NCBI GenBank assembly: GCA_037127255.1
Contig: JBANSL010000004.1
Span: forward strand, 86,820,627-86,884,626
DNA length: 64,000 nucleotides
Reading direction: 5' to 3'
DNA from: Persicaria tinctoria
Taxonomy: Eukaryota > Streptophyta > Magnoliopsida > Caryophyllales > Polygonaceae
Shown piece after piece: positions 21,680-34,198 of the stretch (the stretch's first letter is position 1; each line of letters begins with the position of its first letter). The notes beneath the pieces were generated by a model, which saw only the letters and a list, made by a program, of their open reading frames with translations, made no database searches and was not told the origin of the DNA. The translations under genes were made by a program, and so were the position numbers.

Positions 21680-22165
21680 CGAGATCCGGCAGGGGTTACT
21701 CCTACATTGGCTAAGACATCGTTGTCACTGGCTAGATAATAGTATTTACTGGCTAGTAAGCATACATCGCAAATATTCGGGTTTCGCATCCGGCGGGATT
21801 GTACTGGTTAGGAACTTTAGTACTTCGTACATAATGTTTGGCTTAGGTCTTAATTGTTTAATCGTTTCCACCTTTTGGATGACTTGTGTTTGATGACTAA
21901 TAAGGTATGTTGTGGACATTTGTTTATATGTGTTATGGATGGTTGTTGTGAATTCTGCGTTATAACGCATTTCGTGTTGGTTTAATGGTTGATATACTTA
22001 GGATGAGAAGTTTTTGAGATAGATAATATATGTCATGAGTTATTATCTTATTGGCATAGACTTTGATTTTATTGGCAAGGAAAAAACATATACTGGCTAG
22101 TAAGGAAAAAATTCGCAAACATTTGTCCTTTGCGTCATCGACAAACTAAAGGGCCAGTTATGTGA
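21680..22165 (+). repeat. unnamed repeat, left copy
   Basis: The segment around TATTTACTGGCTAGTAAGCA (21748), then TTTTGGATGACTTGTGTTTG and GTTATGGATGGTTGT, and a second CTGGCTAGTAAGG (22090), recurs in diverged form at 23990-24500. The intervening 1.8 kb holds a LINE remnant. No coding frame is shared by the two copies, so I treat it as a repeat family of unknown class. Confidence 0.6.
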
Positions 22166-22189
22166 ATTAAAAACCACCCAAACCCCAAA

Positions 22190-23812
22190 GTATCAGTGAG
22201 TTACAAGCAAACTAATAAAATACTACATTCGACTACTCCGTCTGGTGATTTGGTGCGTTGTGACAAATTCAGAACCATCAAGCGACTTCCATTTTGGCTT
22301 CCACTTTCTTTGACCGAAGCGTACAAAGGAAAATATCATGCCCCATCTCCACCCCTTGAGTTCCAGTACTTGAAAGCATCCCAATCACTTTCATCATCCA
22401 CGTGAATTGGATAACATCCTTCCTTCTTCACATCGAGTACGTATAGCTAATGGAAAATCCATAAATTTCTGGAAAGATCAATGGATCGGGGACTCCCCCT
22501 ACTGACGCAAGCTACAACTAAAGATTCAATTGACACGAACCTTTTAGTTGGAAACTTTATTCTGGAGAATCAAACCTGGGACATAAGTAAACTACATGCC
22601 ACCTTAAACAACCAAATCAATACAGAAATGTTGACAAACATAACGCAAACGCCGATCCCAAAACATATCCAGCAAGATCGGCTATACTGGGCCCCTAGTA
22701 AAAATGGATGGTTCTCAACGGCCTCTGCCATGGAACTAATCAACAAAACAAAAAACCACACAGTTTCGGAGATCCTTTGGATATGGAAGTTGGATGTGTC
22801 CCCTAAAATCAAAGATTTCTTATGGCGCATCTCCAAAAATGGCCTACCAACATCCGCTAAACTAGCCTGTTGTGGTGTGGGTATTCCCACTGACTTCCCT
22901 TCGTGTGGAATGAATTTCGAAGATATCGACCATTTATTATTCCATTGCCCAACAACATCAATTACACTACAACATCTATTCCCTAAAATCTACAACACCC
23001 TCCAAAGAGTTTACGACACCACTTACAATATAACCAAAATACTGTGCGCCCTACATGCTTCTTTAAGTAAACCAGAATTCTCATTCCTTGCCACTGCCTG
23101 GTGGTGTTTGTGGTATTTCAGAAACAATGCGCTTTTTGATAAAATCAAAGCCGACCCAAAAACAATACCAGCATTCATAAAAGAGCAATTAACTAACTGG
23201 GAAAAAACAAAAATGGATGACCTAGGCATGGATAAGGAAATAGGAAACAAAATGCTGAAACCAGCAAAAACCAGGAAACGAGTCACAAAATGAAAAAAAA
23301 AAACCAAAAGAAAGCTGGTGCAAACTAAATTTTGATGGAGCCTTTTCTTCTGACAATCAAGGAACTTATGGATACATTATCAGGGATTGTCAGGGTAGTA
23401 CAAGATATGCTGAATCCGGCTCCTCCCCACTCGCTTCAACTATTGGATCTGAATGCTTTGGCTTGTGGAAAGGTGTTCTCAAAGCTGTTGAATTAAAAAT
23501 CCCGCGTATCTGCATTGAAGGTGATAATCTTAGTATTATCAAAAGCCGCAAGGCAGGTATGTCTTGCAGTGGCGAAATAAAGTTGCTTTTATCCGACTCT
23601 CTATGCGCACTGAATATGATTCCAGAATTTGAGGTCTCACATGTATTTAGGGAAGGCGATCAAGCGGCTGATCGACTATCTCATCTAGATTTTGGATTCT
23701 CTGGCTTGACTTTTCCCCCTGACGCGATCCTGTGCAGTATCATCCGTAAGGATGCCCTTGGCTAGTTGGCTCTGTCAACAGTCAAATTTTTTCCGGTTCA
23801 AAAAAAAATTGA
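22190..23812 (+). mobile_element. LINE remnant (zf-RVT and RNase H domains)
   Basis: A 5'-truncated non-LTR retrotransposon. From about 22443 the frame reads IANGKSINFWKDQWIGDSPY. After a frameshift, 22481-23293 encodes the zinc-binding region next to reverse transcriptases (ILWIWKLDVSPKIKDFLWRI, then NFEDIDHLLFHCP). After another shift near 23300 an RNase H-like domain begins (WCKLNFDGAFSSDNQGTYGY, IEGDNLSIIKS, SHVFREGDQAADRLSHLDF), ending before an A-run at 23801-23809. The RT domain itself is missing. At least two frameshifts make it dead. It inserted within or beside the unnamed repeat described at 21680. Confidence 0.85.
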
Positions 23813-23989
23813 CAACAACTTCATCGGAGAATACAGGTACGTGCTAGCAACTCAAATCCTCGTCAGGTGCCCCCTGCCTCCTCCCACCCCGACTCGTAGT
23901 CCCCCAGCGGAAATGGACACTTGATGGATGTTGTCATCAACTGATGTTGTTTTGTACTGAACGATTTGTGGACTTATGTTGGTTAAGAA

Positions 23990-24505
23990 ATGTAGTTCTT
24001 CGTAGTGTTTGGTTCACTTGCTAAACTTGTAATCATTTTCACCTTTTGGAACCTTGTGTTTGTTGACTACGTATGTATGTTGTGGAGACTTTGTTATATT
24101 TATTATGGATGGTTGTGAACTTGTGGTGAATGTTGCGTTATTACGCATTTGGTTTGGGTTTAATGGTCGTTGCTCTTATGTTGGGAAGTTTATGAGATAT
24201 ATGAAATATGGTGGGGGATTGTCTTTTATTGGCTTATTCTTTGATGATATTGGCTAGGGAAAATCATGTACTAGCTAGTAAGCAAAAAACCTCATACATA
24301 TGTCTTTTGCATTGCCGGCAAACTAAACCCCGTACATATGTTGTTCTGAATGCTTTAGTTTGTGCTTAATATTGTCTATTCTACTCTTGGGAAGTTTTTG
24401 ACATTGACAAGATCCGACATGGATTAGTTTTATATTGGTTGAGACATCATTTTTAATGGCAAAACAAAAGTATTTACTGACTAGTAAGCATAAGTCACAA
24501 TCATT
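23990..24505 (+). repeat. unnamed repeat, right copy
   Basis: A diverged copy of 21680-22165: CACCTTTTGGAACCTTGTG, TTTATTATGGATGGTTGTGA, GTTATTACGCATTTGG, ACTAGCTAGTAAGC. It is then followed by a segment (24395-24500) matching the beginning of the left copy (GACAAGATCCG, TTGAGACATC, TATTTACTGACTAGTAAGCA). A further GGCTAGTAA occurs at about 25316. Confidence 0.55.
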
Positions 24506-26968
24506 CGTGTTGCGCGTCTTAGGGAAACAAAACAGACAACCCCATAGTGTCAATTACGTACATGCAAAATAAGAAAAACCATCCTTCGCCTACGCAAAAT
24601 AAGAGACGTCCTTAAGACGAGCACCATATATATGCTTTTTATGGTTCCTTTTGCGTTGTGTTCGAGACTGACTCGATCGATCTTCGGGGGCATTTGTGGG
24701 CCTTCGGTTGTAGTTGATATGACATAATATTGAAAAATTGAGTCGGGGGAACGCATAGATCATCTTCGGGTGCTCAAGGAGTGCGCAAAAATGTCATGTT
24801 GTGCAAGAATCACCCAAATGTGATCGAGAGCCCAACTTCTGGCATCAATTGCGGCCATCACAGAGCTCCATTGCTACAACTGTTTCTTTCGACACAATCC
24901 TTGCATAGCCTTTTCTTGGTTCTAACCCATCATTCACTTGGATACGCCTCGATTTGTCCGTTCCATGGCTCGGAACTTGATTGTTTGAGCAGTTTTTTTC
25001 TCGCAGCTCATGTATGATTTTGAGCCCTTTTTTGTTGCTCATTTTGTGGGGCACTCGGGACTACTTTGACCTATCTTTGGGGGAAGTTGTTTGCCTTCGG
25101 TGGTAAGTGGCATGGAAAAGGCTTGAGAACTTGGGTCGCGGGCATATCGGGTTCATTGGTGAGCGATCGAGATGTGCAGAAAAGATGCATTGACCACCAT
25201 ACCATTCCATACTTACCCATTATCGTTGATATATAGCAGGTACGCAATTGCCACGTGTTTCCCTATACATGTCAAAATATATATTTTGTTGATGACTAGT
25301 ATTTTCCTTTGCTTGGCTAGTAAATGAGTTTCTGAGTTGTATTCTTCCAACTTGGCGTTAATGGCAGTTGTGGACAGTCGTTTGATTTTCCCTTTTAGGT
25401 CCACCTGTCGAGCCCCCTATCTCCTTTTATATTCCCTCTGCAACCAGCCTAACTTCCCCCGTCATTTCCCTCCAAATTGCCATGGCGAGAAATTTCTTTG
25501 TGAAAGGTGAGACCCTCTCTCTCCGAGTAGCATTAAATGCTGTCATTTCACCCATCTCTCTCTCTACATGTAATGCACAATCAACTCTCTACAAAACTCC
25601 TTCATTTTTTTTTTCCAAATGAAGACACTCCCTCCTCTCTTTTTTCGACATCTGTCACTCCTTTTTTCTTTTGAAGCTCAGTTGTAACCTGCTACCGGGA
25701 CCTCAAAATTTGCAAATTTGACCTTTTGTCATCCCTTTGCAATTTATTACCCCTATGGTTATATTTACAAACCTCAAATTTATTTGGTATATTGGTGCAA
25801 ATTGGCCTTATTCATATATGTTAATAGTATTTTCATGTGAAAATTATTCGTCTGCTATAACATGATTATTTATACTTATTTGTATGGGTTATGTGCGAAC
25901 AATCATATTGTTTTAGATGAATAATTTTTTTATTCAAAATTTCTTGTAAATATTAAGTGTTGAAGATTTGTTTATAAATTACACCGTAATATGTGCTCAT
26001 AAAGTGATACATGTGCGTGTGGTCTACCTTAATCCCTTGCTTCTGTGTAGACTTTGGCGAAGCTTTTTCTTCTTGCGAAATAATCGAGATGAATAGATAG
26101 AGAGAGAATGGTTCGAGATACACAACATTTACTCTTACGGTGTACTAGTGTTCACATAAATTATTCACATAAATTATTCATTTGTTTCATATTAATATCC
26201 GCATATTATATTACAATTTAAGTATTCGTATATAAAAAAAATGTAATTTTATTCGAATAAGTAATCATATAATACCAATGAATAATCCTAAATTATTTTT
26301 AATATCACAAATTAATCTGGCCCAAATCTATCAGTGTGATATAGTATAGATCGATTATCCACACTATCGCAAATGTGAAAATACTGAAAGTCTATGATTC
26401 ATTTTGCCCTTCCGGAAATACCGAACATGCAGATTTGTGATTTGCCACATTTTTCAAATCTTCAGACCATGAAAATTAGCCACATTTTAATGGTTTATTG
26501 CATTTATAAAATCTTTTTTTGGAGGGGGTAGGGCTCATGCTGGTGTAGTTGCTTTTCAGTTGCAAAAACACTTTTAGGTCACTCGAAAACATTTTCTTCT
26601 TGCGAAATAATATCGATCATTGATAAGACGACGGAAAGAAGTTTGCGCTGACAACGGAAAGAAATTGATAAGACGACGGCTTTCTAAGAACACGATCCCC
26701 AGACCCAAACTTCCCATTTTAACCTACCTCAAACGAATAAGGATTTGTGAACAAAAATCAGATATCGTTGCTTACATTGCTTTTAAAACCTCTGTGCTGC
26801 GTGCTCTGCACATACTGGATACTCCACCAATTTGCAGGATGCCTCAGTCGTCGTCCTAGAATATGCTCATGATGGGTAAAAAGGGACCAAGGATTGCATT
26901 ATGCACAACAAATACACTTTGACAAGCTTCACATCCACCTCAGAAATTGACCACACTGACGTCTGTTG
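24506..26968. other. intergenic, no gene recognised
   Basis: Mixed sequence with several frames under 80 codons and no recognisable domain. The phrase TTCTTCTTGCGAAATAAT occurs twice in direct orientation (about 26068 and 26589). Nothing else is supported. The segment from about 26880 to 26968 is probably the 3' untranslated region of the SNARE gene. Confidence 0.5.
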
Positions 26969-29900
26969 TTATGCCACAAGCACAATGAGGACGATGAGAA
27001 GCGCGATCCCAAATATCACCAGAAGCAAGCATGTCTGCACACGGAAAACATTTGCAAGATGAGATCAAGTCTTTGAAACTTAAACAGACGTGTGCTTGCA
27101 GCTAGTGGTGATGCAACTGGGGAATGTGCTCTTTACTGGGTCAGTCATGAAAAGAACAATGCCACAAAACAAGGGCAAAAGAGGAAGTAGAAGTCATTAC
27201 CAGTGATGAATTTGATTTTTGGATCTTTGATGCTTTGGCGAGCTGAGATCTTCCCTGCAATGTTGCATTATGGGCATTCTCGACATGGGAGCTGATATCA
27301 TCTGTGTACAAGTAATCATAGCGTATTAAAACTTGCAACAAGCATCAAGAAAGAAGCTCTGTAGATCATTTTAAATACGTAAAGATGAGAAGATATATAG
27401 CTAACCAATCATAGCTCCTTGGTCATGGACTAGAACAGCCAGATCTTTAAAGATCTCATTCACCTCCCCTATTTGTTGTTGAATTTCCTTTATTCCCTGA
27501 TCTCTTTCCTCTATGATAGCTTCATTGAATACAATTTCATTATCCAGCAACAACACTTCCTGCCTGCATTCAAGTATCATCAAAGGCATAAGATAACCAA
27601 ACACTCTATGGGATTATCTCCTTCTGGGTAAGGCAGAAGGATTAGAACTCTAGAAGGTTCAGCAGACACAGCGAATTGTATACCAGTGAAATACAAGACC
27701 AAACAATTGCCTCCAAGAAAAACCAACAACAACATTTGCTTGCCTCTTCGATCAGGTGCAATAGAATTTATAGTTCATAAAGATTGTAAAAAGGGACAAA
27801 ATGAAGGAAAAGAATTTCATACTCGAGATTTGTGGACAGGTAAAAGGCAAAATAGATAGAGATAACCCCTGCCGTTATTACATATACAGATCTTTGCAAA
27901 GGGGTAAAAATGCATAGAGCCAATTGATAGGAGGTGTGACCTTTTCGCTTCCATATAAACAACATGCTGCTCCGGATGATTATCTGCGGTTCCATTAACC
28001 TCCTCTGAGTAGCTGGAATAAATAGTTAAAAAAGTTAGATAACGGAAAAAGACATGAAAGCACTGCAATCACTCTTGAGTTACTTCTACCCTATATTGTC
28101 TTAACTAAGTTAATTCTATCCTAGGAACATAGATAATAGATTATGCCCCGTTTTGTTGTATAAATCCTACCCTAGCCTTTGCTCCTATTCCATTGTGTCG
28201 GGTAAAGGACAAAATCGCAGTTCAATGAATACTCAACTGTACTTGCGTGAAAGAAAGTGCAGCATACCATTTCACAATTTGCACTATTGCCAATTATCCA
28301 CCCTTCAAACTGAGAATATTAGAAATGATAGACAAGCATCTCAAAATTATCCTCCTTGTGCAGCATTACTGATTTCCTACACTTCTAAGTATTAGAAATT
28401 ATATACTACAATATCAGAACAACTCAAACACCATACACACCGTATGGAGTATAGCCAAGTGGTAAGGCATCGGATACAAAAGCAATCATCATAACTAGAT
28501 ATCCTAGACTTGTTTATTCTTTATAGGTATATCTATTGGATTTAAATTATTCAATGTACATTATTACAACGGAATGTTCCTCCTCTGTGCCTTTGATTAA
28601 AGTGGATACTTATTCTTCTAACTGCTGAGCTAGAGTACTCAAAACATTGAATGTTTCAAAAATCGTGCTTGTTTCTAATAGGATAGTTTAATTTTATTCA
28701 AAAAATATCACAAGAGCTTCACATTCTGCCTAAAAACAAAAGGTATGATGTCTGAACATTAAAAATGTAAAGATTCAAATATAGTAATAACCTATAAGAC
28801 AAAGCAGCTTGAGGAATGGATGGAGTATAAGCTGTTTCCCTTTCAGCCGCGAGTCGTTGGGCCTTCTGGAACTCCTTTAAAACTGCTTGAAAATCTTTTG
28901 CAAGTTTTGCATCAGTAATTTTCTTGCTTGCCTAAATTAGATGAAGGTAAGAAAGAGCCAAAGTTAAACTACGAATAAGGAGGATATTATAAAAGGGTTG
29001 TGATCATATCTAAAGCTTTGAGACCTCAAATAGCTAGAAGGGATTATCTCTAAAGCCAAAACAGCAAAAGGCGTAAAAAAAACAAGGGGAAAAGCTTTTA
29101 TCCAAGTATTGACCAGCAAGAGGATGATCTTATAAATAACTACAATATGAAAGCACTTACAGTGATGTTTGCATGATGATCTATCTCACTTGCTTGCTTA
29201 AGTTTGGCTGAAGTATCTTTTACCAATTGTCCAATATGTAATCTTGTCTTGTGCCTATAAGAAGAGAATGACAGGAGTTATAGAGACAAATGGTTCCAAA
29301 TCTGTTGACATAATTTACGAAGTGAAGATAAAGACAGAGTATCAAATCAAGCAAAAATAATGATGTAACAACTATAAAGCAGCATGTATGCATAAACAGA
29401 GACAAAATGCGAAGACATCAAAGTTAAAACAGTATCATTCGATGGACATTATAACAGGACACGACAGTGACCAATGCCCTTTACATGAAAAAGACAAGGC
29501 AATTCTTATCATCTCCAAGGCACCATAATTTTTTGGAACCTCACAAAATCAAATTCAACAGAGAGAAAACAAATAAACTAACACAGCTTTCAGATTTATG
29601 CTCTAACATTGAACCCTGCCTTTAGCCAATGGAGAAGCAGGCAGCTAGCATATAACTCAAATCAAATTCATATAGTCATGAGGAATATGTACACATGGAA
29701 TTCATCAAGATCAACAGGCAAATAATTCAAACTTGAGAAATTTATTGCCAACGGCTTTTAATCACCCAAGTGGAAAAAACCAAAACACCAAAAAGAAGTT
29801 AACAATACCAAAACATATCCCACGATATCGGAGAGGTGTTACGTATACGAATACAGTTGATAAACTAGGGAAGCCAGGAGTATGAGGCGCAATTTTAAGA

Positions 29901-30475
29901 TTAAGATGGTGGTGCAAGAGATAAAACATAGTGTTATCAGAAGAGATGGAACCAGATTTCAGTTTCTCATATTGCTATTAAAGAGTGCATATCCATTGAA
30001 GATCCTCCACCTACATCCTATCTCCAATTCGATTAACATCTCCGTTGATTGATGGTTTTTCATTATTCATAGATGTGGCCAAATTTAAGGCTAGTTGGAT
30101 ACAAAACATGTAACCAGACGGAGATCAAGACAAATGAAGGATAACCGCAATCATAAACCCTGGAAACGAACTAGAAACCGTCGCACTCGATAACGATCAG
30201 AAAAATCCTCAATCGCAGTATCAAAAACACCACCAATTCCGAAATTCACAATTCAGAACAAAAAGAAAGGAGAAAAGGGGACTATACAATTTCTCGCGGA
30301 GCTCGGGGGTGTCCTTGGGAGTGCCGAGGGTGTTAACTTGGCGCTGGAAAGTAGAAACGGCGGTGTTGATCTGAAAGATTCCAGCAGCGACGGCCTGGGT
30401 AGGGTCCTGTTTGGCGCTGATGAAACCCCTACTCGGAGCCAGAGGCCTTCCTGATTCCAGATCTTGAAAGCTCAT
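26969..30475 (-). CDS. SYP22: syntaxin, SYP21/22-type vacuolar Qa-SNARE
   Basis: Seven exons read on the minus strand: 30475-30288, 29254-29161, 28931-28792, 28012-27941, 27563-27406, 27301-27201 and 27034-26969. All have GT-AG boundaries and compatible phases, giving 272 aa, close to the usual 265-275. Residues 1-63 start [18 protein letters not shown] and include TPELREKL. The Habc bundle follows (to about 140), then a linker with [12 protein letters not shown]. The SNARE motif covers about 185-245, with [20 protein letters not shown] and the zero-layer glutamine at 213. A C-terminal anchor, [20 protein letters not shown], lies at 252-271. PEP12/VAM3-type Qa-SNAREs act in fusion at the prevacuolar compartment and vacuole, with VTI11, SYP51 and VAMP727. 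An in-frame ATG five codons upstream (30490) exists, but the family start is MSFQD. No defects are seen. SYP21, SYP22 and SYP23 cannot be told apart by reading alone. Confidence 0.93.
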
Positions 30476-30490
30476 GTCTCCGAAATTCAC

Positions 30491-30836
30491 TCTCCTCCCT
30501 GAAGAAACTCAACCCTAAATTACCAAAACTCAGGGCCTCAAAAGATCTTCGGAAGGAAGGAAACGATAATTCAGGGATGAAAACGGTAGCAAAAACGAAA
30601 AATGTGAGGATTTGAAGGGCGAATTGACGGGAATTGAATTGACGCGAGATGTGAAGAGGACGAAGGGAAGGTGAAGGGGGTGGGGATTTGGGGAAGGTGA
30701 AGATGAAAGATCAGAAGTTGGCTTGGCGTCTTCGACGTTTACTGTTGCTTCGTTGTTTACCACTTGCTTATGTGATTGGCATCCAAAGAGGGGAGCGAGA
30801 TGACGTCACTCTTGGCCTCTAGTAAAAGCTGGCGGC
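30491..30836 (-). promoter_or_regulatory. 5' leader and promoter region of the SNARE gene
   Basis: The region is pyrimidine-rich on the minus strand, as in plant 5' leaders, with no clear TATA box. A frame at 30763-30530 has no domain and is probably untranslated. Repetitive DNA starts at about 30837, so the proximal promoter is at most about 350 bp before transposon sequence. Confidence 0.4.
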
Positions 30837-30882
30837 ATCATGTTTTATGTGGAAATTTACACAAAGCCACCCATTAAATAAC

Positions 30883-32127
30883 GGGTAAATTGAAACTAAT
30901 ATCCCAACCTTTAGGGATAGTTGCTTTCAATACCCTAACCTTGTAAAATTTTACAAAATATCCTAACCTATACTATTAGTTGCACTTAATACCCTAGACG
31001 AGATTCTTAAATTTAAAAATTACCCACATCATACAAAAATTACAAAAATCGCCCATATTTATAAAATGTTTTCAATAAACTCCTAATAAATTTTAAATTT
31101 TGAAATTAAAAAAATCTCTTACAATTTAAGCTCACCCAACCCACCATCCAAAAATAATTATAACAAGTATATAAAATCTACTCCTTTAAAAATATAATAT
31201 AATTATTTTAGCATTTACTCATTTAATATCTTAATTTAATTACTCGAAATAATTAATTATTTATCTTAAACATAATACTTTTACAAAAATAAAATAATGT
31301 AGATTTTAATAAATAAATGCTATGAGATATGATAACCGTTTGTAATATATAAAGAGTTACATGATAAAGATATATTAAAAATAATATGGTAAAATTATTA
31401 TTTTTTACCATATTATTTTTAGTATATATTTATTATATAATTATTGATTGCAAATGGTTATCATATCTTTTACCATTTATTTTTTAAATCTACTTTATTT
31501 TATTTTTGTAAAACTATTATGTTAAACATTTCTTATATAATCATTTTTTTTAATACCATGGAATTTATGTGTGATATATTATAAGATGTTATGTATTAGT
31601 TTTAGTATATATAACAAAATATTAACCAAAAAGACAGTATATATTGTATCAAATAATATATATGGAATATATAGATGTACAAATCGGCATGTATCGAGAC
31701 AGACTTATATAAATTTAGATTTTAATTATAATGTTTGTTTTTTAGATAAATAATTAATTATTTTGTTTGATTATATTAAAATTTTAAATGAGTAGATGCT
31801 AAAGTAATTATATTATATTTTGAAGGAGTAGATTTTATATACCTGTTATAATTATTTTTGGATGGTGGGTTGGGTTGGCTTAAATTGTAAGAGATTTTTT
31901 TAATTTCAAATTTTAAAATTTATTAGGAGTTTATTGAAAACATTTTATGAATATGGGCGATTTTTGTAATTTTTGTATTGTGTGGGTAATTTTTAAAATT
32001 TAAGAATCTCATCCAGGGTGTTAAGTGCAACTAATAGTATAGGTTAAGATATTTTGTGAAATTTTACAAGGTTAGGGTATTGAAAGCAACTATCCCTAAA
32101 GGTTGGGATATTAGTTGCAATTTACCC
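30883..32127. mobile_element. foldback MULE with 9-bp TSD
   Basis: Arms of about 350 bp are inverted copies. The left arm starts GGGTAAATTGAAACTAATAT and the right arm ends ATATTAGTTGCAATTTACCC. A perfect 9-bp duplication TTAAATAAC lies at 30874-30882 and 32128-32136. Within the spacer a second palindrome, centred near 31402, pairs GATATGATAACCGTTTG with CAAATGGTTATCATATC, so the element is a hairpin within a hairpin. There is no coding capacity. It stands directly upstream of the SNARE gene. The flanking sequence (30837-30882 plus 32137-32177) is repeated at 32178-32266, so it inserted into one copy of an 85-bp tandem duplication. Confidence 0.92.
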
Positions 32128-32177
32128 TTAAATAACCTATTTTTTACATAAGCGCCCACTACATTTTAAATTACAAA

Positions 32178-32266
32178 TCATGTTTTATGTGGAAATTTAC
32201 ACAAAGCCACCCATTAAATAACCTGTTCTTTACATAAGCGCCCACTACATTTTAAATTACAAAAAA
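32178..32266. repeat. 85-bp unit, second copy
   Basis: Repeats the split unit 30837-30882 joined to 32137-32177 (ATGTTTTATGTGGAAATTTA ... TACATAAGCGCCCACTAC). This shows the pre-insertion state of the MULE target. Confidence 0.8.
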
Positions 32267-32300
32267 CCACCCAAAGCAAAAGCATCTACCAAAACCCCTT

Positions 32301-32514
32301 ACTCCAACTCCAACAATTTCAAAGGGTACAATTTGACCATGTTTTCCGGGAGGTCAACTCGACAGCCGATAGGATTGTGCGTCTCATCCACACAACGGCC
32401 ACACGGGACCTTCTCAATGACTCTTCTCTAAACGTTCTCATTAGTAAGGATGCCCTTGGATGGTGGTCCAGCAGGGCCTGACCCCGTCCAAATCTTTACC
32501 TTATCAAAAAAAAA
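32301..32514 (+). mobile_element. 5'-truncated LINE tail with 17-bp TSD
   Basis: Encodes the end of the LINE RNase H domain (HVFREVNSTADRIVRLIH, then LNVLISKDALGWW) and ends in an A-run at 32505-32514. It is flanked by the 17-bp duplication ATCTACCAAAACCCCTT (32284-32300 and 32515-32531). Length is only about 214 bp, a severe 5' truncation typical of target-primed reverse transcription. Confidence 0.9.
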
Positions 32515-32589
32515 ATCTACCAAAACCCCTTTAAAAAATTTCCTTTATTTGTGAGCCATATTTCCTTATAATTTTTTATATATATATGG

Positions 32590-33110
32590 CGAAAATTTGG
32601 GTGTTGTTAACCACGATTGAACCACAGCCCAAGGGCGTCCTTTTGGACTAGGTCTTCGAGCTTCGCAGGACAACACGATGAAGCAAAGGACGAGCACAAC
32701 CCAAGATGCGCTAGCTTGTTCGCCATCTGGTTACCCTCATGGAAGGAATGGGAGAAATGGACCACCTCGAAGGCCTTGCAAATGTCGAGTGCATAAAGAG
32801 ACTATCATCTCCACCACTCAGGGGCATGATCGGGATCCTTTGACGGCAGATATAATTGCCAAGCAATTCAATCACCCTTCACCACAAGGTGAGAAGACCC
32901 CAACTTCAAAGCTTCCCGGAGACCCTCGATAAAGCCAAAGCACTCTGCCGGGATAGTATAAATCTTGTCATGGCTACGAGCACCGCAAGACACCACACGA
33001 CCACGAGCGTCACGAATGACAAATCCAGACCCGGCCAAACCATTGACAACCATCGCGCTGTCAAAGTTGAGTTTAAGGAATCCATTGTTTGGTTTAATCT
33101 TACAAAAAAT
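32590..33110 (-). mobile_element. LINE RNase H fragment (minus)
   Basis: On the minus strand: GFLKLNFDSAMVVNGLAGSG, FVIRDARGRVVSCGARS, AECFGFIEGLREALKLGSSH, LVVKGDCQAI, then HSFHEGNQMANKLAHLGL. This is the C-terminal RNase H of an L1-type LINE, with shifts in the middle. No reverse transcriptase is present. Ends and target duplication were not found. Confidence 0.75.
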
Positions 33111-33117
33111 TATAAAA

Positions 33118-33312
33118 ATATATATTTGTATTACTAACATCTATTTTTATATATTTATAAAATTTAATTTTGAAAAATTATGTTTTAAATTTTTTAATAA
33201 TTGTAATTTCTTAAATATTGCTTTTTTAATTTAAAAAAAAATAAAACATGAATTTTCAAAATATAATTTTATGAATTTATAAAAATAGATGTTAGTAACA
33301 TAAATATAATTT
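33118..33312. repeat. AT-rich foldback
   Basis: The left arm TACTAACATCTATTTTTATA matches in inverted orientation the right arm TATAAAAATAGATGTTAGTA, with arms of about 70 bp around an AT-rich spacer. It may be a small MITE. Target duplication is unclear. Confidence 0.65.
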
Positions 33313-34057
33313 TGATAAAATTTTAAAGATTAAATATATATCAAAATATTTTTTTGTTGTAGAAAGTGGAGTAGGGGGTGAAATAAGAGATCTCCATTGC
33401 TCGACAACAATTATCCCAATTCCCAAGGAGAGGAAGTCAAGATCTAGCAAGTACTAGACTACTTGATCAGTGAAGATCGAAAAAATAACACTACTTCCAT
33501 TCAGAAATAGACGTCGTTTGACTTTTTGACACGTTTTTTTAATAAGCTCAAAACTATATAAAATATTAACTTTTTAAACAATTTTTTTAATAATATGACA
33601 CTTATTATTAATAAGTATTTATATTATATTAAAAAATTACAAAAAAAAATGATATTTTAATTAGAGTCTCGAGCCATATTGTAATTATAGAATACAATCT
33701 ACCCAATCAAAATATAATATGAAGCTTAACACAATTTTGTTATATATCGGTTTTAATTAGAGTCTCGAGCCATATTGTAATTATTTATTTATTACAGTAA
33801 ACTTACACAATTTTACGGTTTACTATTAGCATTTCTCACTTTGTTTTCTTTATTTCATATAATTGTTTTTAATTTTTGGAATTGAAAATATTGAGATGCC
33901 TTGAACAATATATAAGTTTGACGGCCTACGTATTCCTCTCATTTTCAATTGGTTTTAAGATGGAACCTATTGGGTTTATGTGTGGTAATTCGTGTCTCCG
34001 GTACATAGGCTTGCTTGCACATAACCTTCCTCAAACTTGTTTTGACTCCATCGGGCC
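33313..34057. other. intergenic, with short direct repeat
   Basis: AT-rich. The phrase AATTAGAGTCTCGAGCCATA occurs at about 33658 and again at about 33755 in direct orientation. No gene is recognised. Confidence 0.5.
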
Positions 34058-34062
34058 TAGAG

Positions 34063-34198
34063 TGTAAGTGTTTGGAGAACTGAGTCCTTAGTGGATCTCA
34101 GAGGCCTACTCCTGTATATATATCAATGGGTGACAACCCTGAGGGTACAATCGTAATTGTACATGATATGGACATATATAAATAATATAATGCTAACA
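34063..34198 (-). repeat. copia 3' LTR
   Basis: 136 bp, TG...CA. On the minus strand its first bases supply the stop codon of the polyprotein (TGT TAG). Confidence 0.93.

Noticed and set aside
30887..32127. LTR retrotransposon on account of long terminal repeats
   Set aside because: The repeats are inverted, not direct, and the target duplication is 9 bp, which fits a MULE.
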